Source: Firmicutes bacterium UBA3553
GTDB taxonomy: Bacteria > Bacillota > Clostridia > Tissierellales > Sedimentibacteraceae
NCBI GenBank assembly: GCA_002381185.1
Contig: DFOA01000036.1
Coordinates: 119,116-128,110, forward strand
Direction of reading: 5' to 3'
Length of the DNA: 8,995 bases
The notes under the pieces were generated by a model. It searched no databases, was not told where the DNA came from, and worked only from the letters and a program-made list of their open reading frames with translations. Positions within the stretch are counted from its first letter, which is position 1. Every line of letters begins with the position of its first letter. Positions 6,803 to 8,995 of the stretch are shown here, in pieces. The position numbers and the translations under genes were made by a program.

Positions 6803-6830
6803 AAGTCTATTGTTTTTAACGGAGGCAAAT

Positions 6831-7412
6831 ATGAAATTTATTTTAATCGCAATCATATCTTATTTTTTAGGCAACATTTCATTTGCTTACATTTTAGGTA
6901 AGCTATTTACAAAAAAAGACGTAAGGGATTATGGAAGCGGCAGCGCAGGAGCAACAAATGCTTTAAGAATATTCGGCAAAAAAATAGGAATAATGGTTTT
7001 CTTGGGAGACGTTTTAAAGGGTGTTGCCGCAGTTACATTAGGCAGATATTTTGGAGATCAAACGGGTGCATATGTAGCCGGAGCATCAGTCATAATTGGA
7101 CATAACTGGCCCGTCCTGTTAAATTTCAAGGGAGGCAAGGGAGTAGCAACAACTATTGGTGTCATGGTATTTGTAAATCCTTTTTTAACATCTGTGTGTG
7201 TTGTGTTAGGTGTTATAATTATTATATTTACAAGAACAGTATCTCTCGGCTCAATATTTGGAATGGCACTGGCACCTATAGTTTCAGTTATTTTTGTTAG
7301 GCCATTTGATTTAGAGCTTTTCATTTTCTGTTTATTCATAGCAAGCATGTCTATTTACAGACATAAAGCAAATATAAAAAGACTTTTTGAAGGAAAAGAA
7401 AATAAATTGTAG
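6831..7412 (+). CDS. plsY: Acyl-phosphate:glycerol-3-phosphate acyltransferase PlsY
   Basis: PlsY is a 193-residue membrane enzyme that transfers an acyl group from acyl phosphate (made by PlsX) to the sn-1 position of glycerol 3-phosphate. This gives lysophosphatidic acid, the first step of phospholipid synthesis in most Gram-positives. The three family motifs are present: GSGSAGATNALR (35-46), GHNWPVLLNFKGGKGVA (90-106) and RHKANIKRL (177-185) with the following GKE. Hydrophobic stretches at about 3-23, 52-70, 79-97, 107-132 and 141-175 fit the five-helix topology. Motif 1 has Ser38 where many family members have Asn, while the catalytically important Ser36 and Arg46 remain. I chose the ATG at 6831 because GGAGG (6821-6825) lies 5 bases upstream; an in-frame TTG at 6810 has no such site. 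It is followed 11 bases later by gpsA, which makes its substrate. Confidence 0.96.
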   Translation: MKFILIAIISYFLGNISFAYILGKLFTKKDVRDYGSGSAGATNALRIFGKKIGIMVFLGDVLKGVAAVTLGRYFGDQTGAYVAGASVIIGHNWPVLLNFKGGKGVATTIGVMVFVNPFLTSVCVVLGVIIIIFTRTVSLGSIFGMALAPIVSVIFVRPFDLELFIFCLFIASMSIYRHKANIKRLFEGKENKL

Positions 7413-7423
7413 GAGATGATGTT

Positions 7424-8422
7424 TTGAAAAGAAAAATAACACTGCTTGGCGGAGGAAGCTGGGGAACTGCATTGTCTAAGCTTTTATCAGAAAACGGACA
7501 TGAAGTGACAGTATGGCTGAGGGATGAAGAGCAATGCAGGACGCTTAGCACAGAAAGAGTAAATAAAAAGTATCTGCCAAAAGTGCAAATTCCTGAAAAT
7601 ATTGTATTTACATCAAATATAGACGAAGCAGTAAAAAATGCCGAAATCCTCTTGATTGTCACACCGACTCAAATGATAAGAAGCATTTTAAAACAAATCA
7701 GTGAGGAATACAAAAGAGATAAAATAATTATAAATGCTTCCAAAGGTATTGAAATAGGTACAATGTGCTTAGTTTCTGATATAGTAAACGAAGAGACAAG
7801 GAATTGCAGCTTTGCTGTGCTTTCAGGCCCTTCACATGCAGAGGAAGTCGGACTTTCATTGCCTACGGCAATCACTGTTGCATGCGACGACAAGGATGTT
7901 GCGGAAAAAATACAAGATGCATTTATGTCAACATATTTCAGAGTTTATACAAATGAGGATGTAATTGGAGCAGAAATCGGAGGAGCATTAAAAAATATAA
8001 TTGCACTTGGTGCCGGAATATCCGACGGTGTCGGTTATGGTGACAATGCAAAGGCAGCTCTTATGAACAGAGGAATTGTTGAAATAGCTAGATTGGGAAT
8101 TGCAATGGGTGCTGATATACATACTTTCTACGGTCTTTCGGGAATAGGGGACTTAATTGTTACCTGCACAAGCAAGCATTCAAGAAACTGGAATGCAGGC
8201 TATCTCATAGGACAGGGGATGTCTAAGAATGAAGCAATCAGTAAAATCGGAATGGTTGTAGAAGGAATTCCTACCACATATGCGGCATATGAGCTTTCTA
8301 AAAAATTAAAGGTTGAAATGCCAATAGTAACTGCAATGTATGACATTCTTGAAAACAACTCAGATGTAAAAGAAACAGTTAACAAACTTATGTTAAGAGA
8401 TAAAAAAGAGGAAAAGTTGTAA
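7424..8422 (+). CDS. gpsA: Glycerol-3-phosphate dehydrogenase [NAD(P)+] GpsA
   Basis: GpsA is a 332-residue cytoplasmic enzyme that reduces dihydroxyacetone phosphate to sn-glycerol 3-phosphate, the backbone for phospholipids. The N-terminal Rossmann fold begins with GGGSWGTA (9-16, GxGxxG). Further family motifs are NASKGIE (104-110), LSGPSHAEE (133-141), the catalytic Lys190 in GGALKNIIALGAG, GLSGIGDL (237-244) and SRN (253-255). The length is typical. Translation starts at TTG: no in-frame ATG lies upstream of the conserved N-terminus, and the AGGAGA ribosome binding site (7411-7416) ends 7 bases before it and overlaps the plsY stop codon. The close spacing implies co-transcription, and probably coupled translation, with plsY, whose enzyme consumes its product. 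A hairpin terminator follows. In Bacillus subtilis, as I recall, gpsA also lies downstream of der. Confidence 0.97.
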   Translation: MKRKITLLGGGSWGTALSKLLSENGHEVTVWLRDEEQCRTLSTERVNKKYLPKVQIPENIVFTSNIDEAVKNAEILLIVTPTQMIRSILKQISEEYKRDKIIINASKGIEIGTMCLVSDIVNEETRNCSFAVLSGPSHAEEVGLSLPTAITVACDDKDVAEKIQDAFMSTYFRVYTNEDVIGAEIGGALKNIIALGAGISDGVGYGDNAKAALMNRGIVEIARLGIAMGADIHTFYGLSGIGDLIVTCTSKHSRNWNAGYLIGQGMSKNEAISKIGMVVEGIPTTYAAYELSKKLKVEMPIVTAMYDILENNSDVKETVNKLMLRDKKEEKL

Positions 8423-8440
8423 TAAAATAACGTCAGGAAA

Positions 8441-8471
8441 TGTACAGGTATAAATACCTGTATATTTTTTT
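8441..8471 (+). terminator. Intrinsic terminator after gpsA
   Basis: TACAGGTA and TACCTGTA form a perfect 8-bp stem with the loop TAAA (8443-8462). It is extended by a G-T wobble and a T-A pair (8441-8442 with 8463-8464), and seven T residues follow (8465-8471). It starts 18 bases after the gpsA stop codon and should end the radical-SAM/der/plsY/gpsA transcript. Confidence 0.9.
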
Positions 8472-8505
8472 GTATATTCATATTACATATACAATAATTA
8501 TAGTA

Positions 8506-8532
8506 ACACCTTATTTAATGGGACATATATTA
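8506..8532 (+). promoter_or_regulatory. Possible sigma-K type sporulation promoter
   Basis: CATATATTA (8524-8532) is a full match to the late mother-cell -10 consensus CATAnnnTA known from Bacillus sigma-K. An AC dinucleotide at 8506-8507 lies 16 bases upstream, where the short -35 element AC is expected. Transcription would start near 8539, inside a 12-bp palindrome (GCTATTAATAGC, 8539-8550). The match is to a short AT-rich motif, so chance is possible, but it suits a gene for a spore-surface protein. No good sigma-A promoter was seen in this gap. Confidence 0.45.
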
Positions 8533-8593
8533 TTAGTAGCTATTAATAGCGAAGTAATAAAAAGGTAGTGTATTTTTTATTGGAGGAAAAATT

Positions 8594-8995
8594 ATGAGAT
8601 ATAGAAATAGAAATATTCAGGATGCAGAATGCTTTGGGCAAGATTGTAATTGCTTCGATTCTTGCTCGCGTCCCCCATATGACCCCTGCCTGCCTAATCC
8701 GTGCCCTCCCGACCCATGTCCGCCTGGCCCTGGTCCAGGTCCAGGCCCGGGATGGCTTGTAGGACCGACAGGTCCAACTGGACCAAGAGGTCCTCAGGGA
8801 TGCCCCGGACCGAGAGGTCCTCAAGGAGTTCAGGGCCCGCAAGGTCCACAAGGGACACAGGGAATTCAAGGGCCACAAGGTCCTCAGGGACCGCAAGGAC
8901 CTCAAGGAATTCCAGGCCCGACAGGTCCCATGGGTGCACAGGGAGCAACAGGCCCGGCAGGTCCGACAGGTCCAGCGGGTCCGACAGGTTTGATA
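8594..8995 (+). CDS. Collagen-like (Gly-X-Y) repeat protein, 5' part, possible spore surface protein
   Basis: The frame is open from ATG 8594 to the window end and supplies 134 residues with no stop, so the gene continues outside. The start has GGAGG (8582-8586) 7 bases upstream. Residues 1-44 are polar and hold seven cysteines (13, 18, 20, 24, 32, 37, 42), ending in a Cys/Pro-rich stretch. Residues 45-53 are Gly-Pro repeats. From residue 57 come 26 uninterrupted Gly-X-Y triplets, mostly GPQ, GPT, GPR and GPA, with an eighth Cys at 70. Such repeats form collagen-like triple helices in bacterial surface proteins, including BclA-type exosporium filaments of Bacillus and clostridia. There is no hydrophobic signal peptide, which is compatible with assembly inside the mother cell. 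The coding DNA is clearly richer in GC than its neighbours, as Gly/Pro codons require. The role on the spore surface is inferred; the C-terminal domain is not in the window. Confidence 0.88.
   Translation, partial: MRYRNRNIQDAECFGQDCNCFDSCSRPPYDPCLPNPCPPDPCPPGPGPGPGPGWLVGPTGPTGPRGPQGCPGPRGPQGVQGPQGPQGTQGIQGPQGPQGPQGPQGIPGPTGPMGAQGATGPAGPTGPAGPTGLI
8762..8995 (+). repeat. Gly-X-Y coding repeat tract
   Basis: This stretch encodes 26 collagen triplets. At DNA level it is a degenerate 9-base repeat (GGTCCxCAx-like units), with longer near-copies toward the end, for example GGTCCGACAGGTCCAGC near 8959-8975 followed by a similar unit 18 bases later. Such tracts are prone to slippage and length change between strains, as well as to assembly errors. 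It continues past the window. Confidence 0.85.

Noticed and set aside
6810..6830. TTG at 6810 as an upstream start for plsY
   Set aside because: It has no ribosome binding site and would add seven residues not expected in the family. GGAGG at 6821-6825 is correctly placed for the ATG at 6831.
7416..7427. Three-codon frame ATG-ATG-TTT-TGA overlapping the gpsA TTG start
   Set aside because: Its ATG directly abuts the AGGAGA site with almost no spacing, so efficient initiation is unlikely. It is probably coincidental, though coupled re-initiation cannot be fully excluded.
8543..8948. Two overlapping minus-strand open frames of 120 and 84 codons
   Set aside because: They are antisense to the collagen-like gene. 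Their Leu/Arg/Ser-rich periodicity is just the reverse complement of Gly-Pro-X codons, and the sense frame has a proper ribosome binding site and a recognisable repeat.
8762..8995. CRISPR-like or satellite repeat array
   Set aside because: The repeat is in phase with codons, has no unique spacers, and encodes a continuous Gly-X-Y tract.

Overview
The window looks like chromosomal DNA from an anaerobic, spore-forming, low-GC Firmicute of the class Clostridia or Tissierellia. The evidence is the AT-rich intergenic DNA, strong GGAGG-type ribosome binding sites, a clostridial 2[4Fe-4S] ferredoxin, Gram-positive style genes for acyl-phosphate-dependent phospholipid synthesis, and a collagen-like protein of the kind found on spore surfaces. 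A Sedimentibacter-like organism would fit, but the genus is inferred and not proven. There are no rRNA or tRNA genes, no CRISPR array, and no transposase or phage gene.

Left part (1-3741). An alanine/glycine:cation symporter gene on the minus strand (20-1408) has a well-formed promoter. After 411 bases of AT-rich spacer comes a 56-residue ferredoxin gene on the plus strand (1820-1990). It converges with a minus-strand gene for an M3-family oligoendopeptidase (2047-3741), and the two share a strong hairpin that can terminate transcription from both sides. Amino-acid uptake, peptide breakdown and low-potential electron transfer fit a fermenter of amino acids and peptides.

Middle (3742-4052). 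This divergent control region holds an extended -10 promoter for each flanking gene. It also has a 9-bp inverted repeat in the peptidase leader and a perfect 24-bp palindrome just downstream of the plus-strand -10 box. Copies of the palindrome's half-site recur around it, which suggests a repressor operator.

Right part (4053-8422). Four plus-strand genes form a likely operon: a PDZ/radical-SAM/DUF512 protein of unknown function, the ribosome-assembly GTPase Der, the acyltransferase PlsY and the glycerol-3-phosphate dehydrogenase GpsA. GpsA makes glycerol 3-phosphate and PlsY acylates it, so the last two catalyse consecutive steps of phospholipid synthesis. The der-plsY junction contains an unusual imperfect palindrome of about 116 bases that starts directly after the der stop codon. 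A hairpin terminator follows gpsA.

Right edge (8423-8995). A possible sigma-K type promoter precedes the 5' part of a collagen-like (Gly-X-Y) protein gene. The gene is open to the end of the window and clearly richer in GC than its neighbours. No complete new multi-gene system is visible. The best leads are the der-plsY palindrome, the 24-bp palindrome upstream of the radical-SAM gene, and the Cys-rich collagen-like protein with its sporulation-type promoter.
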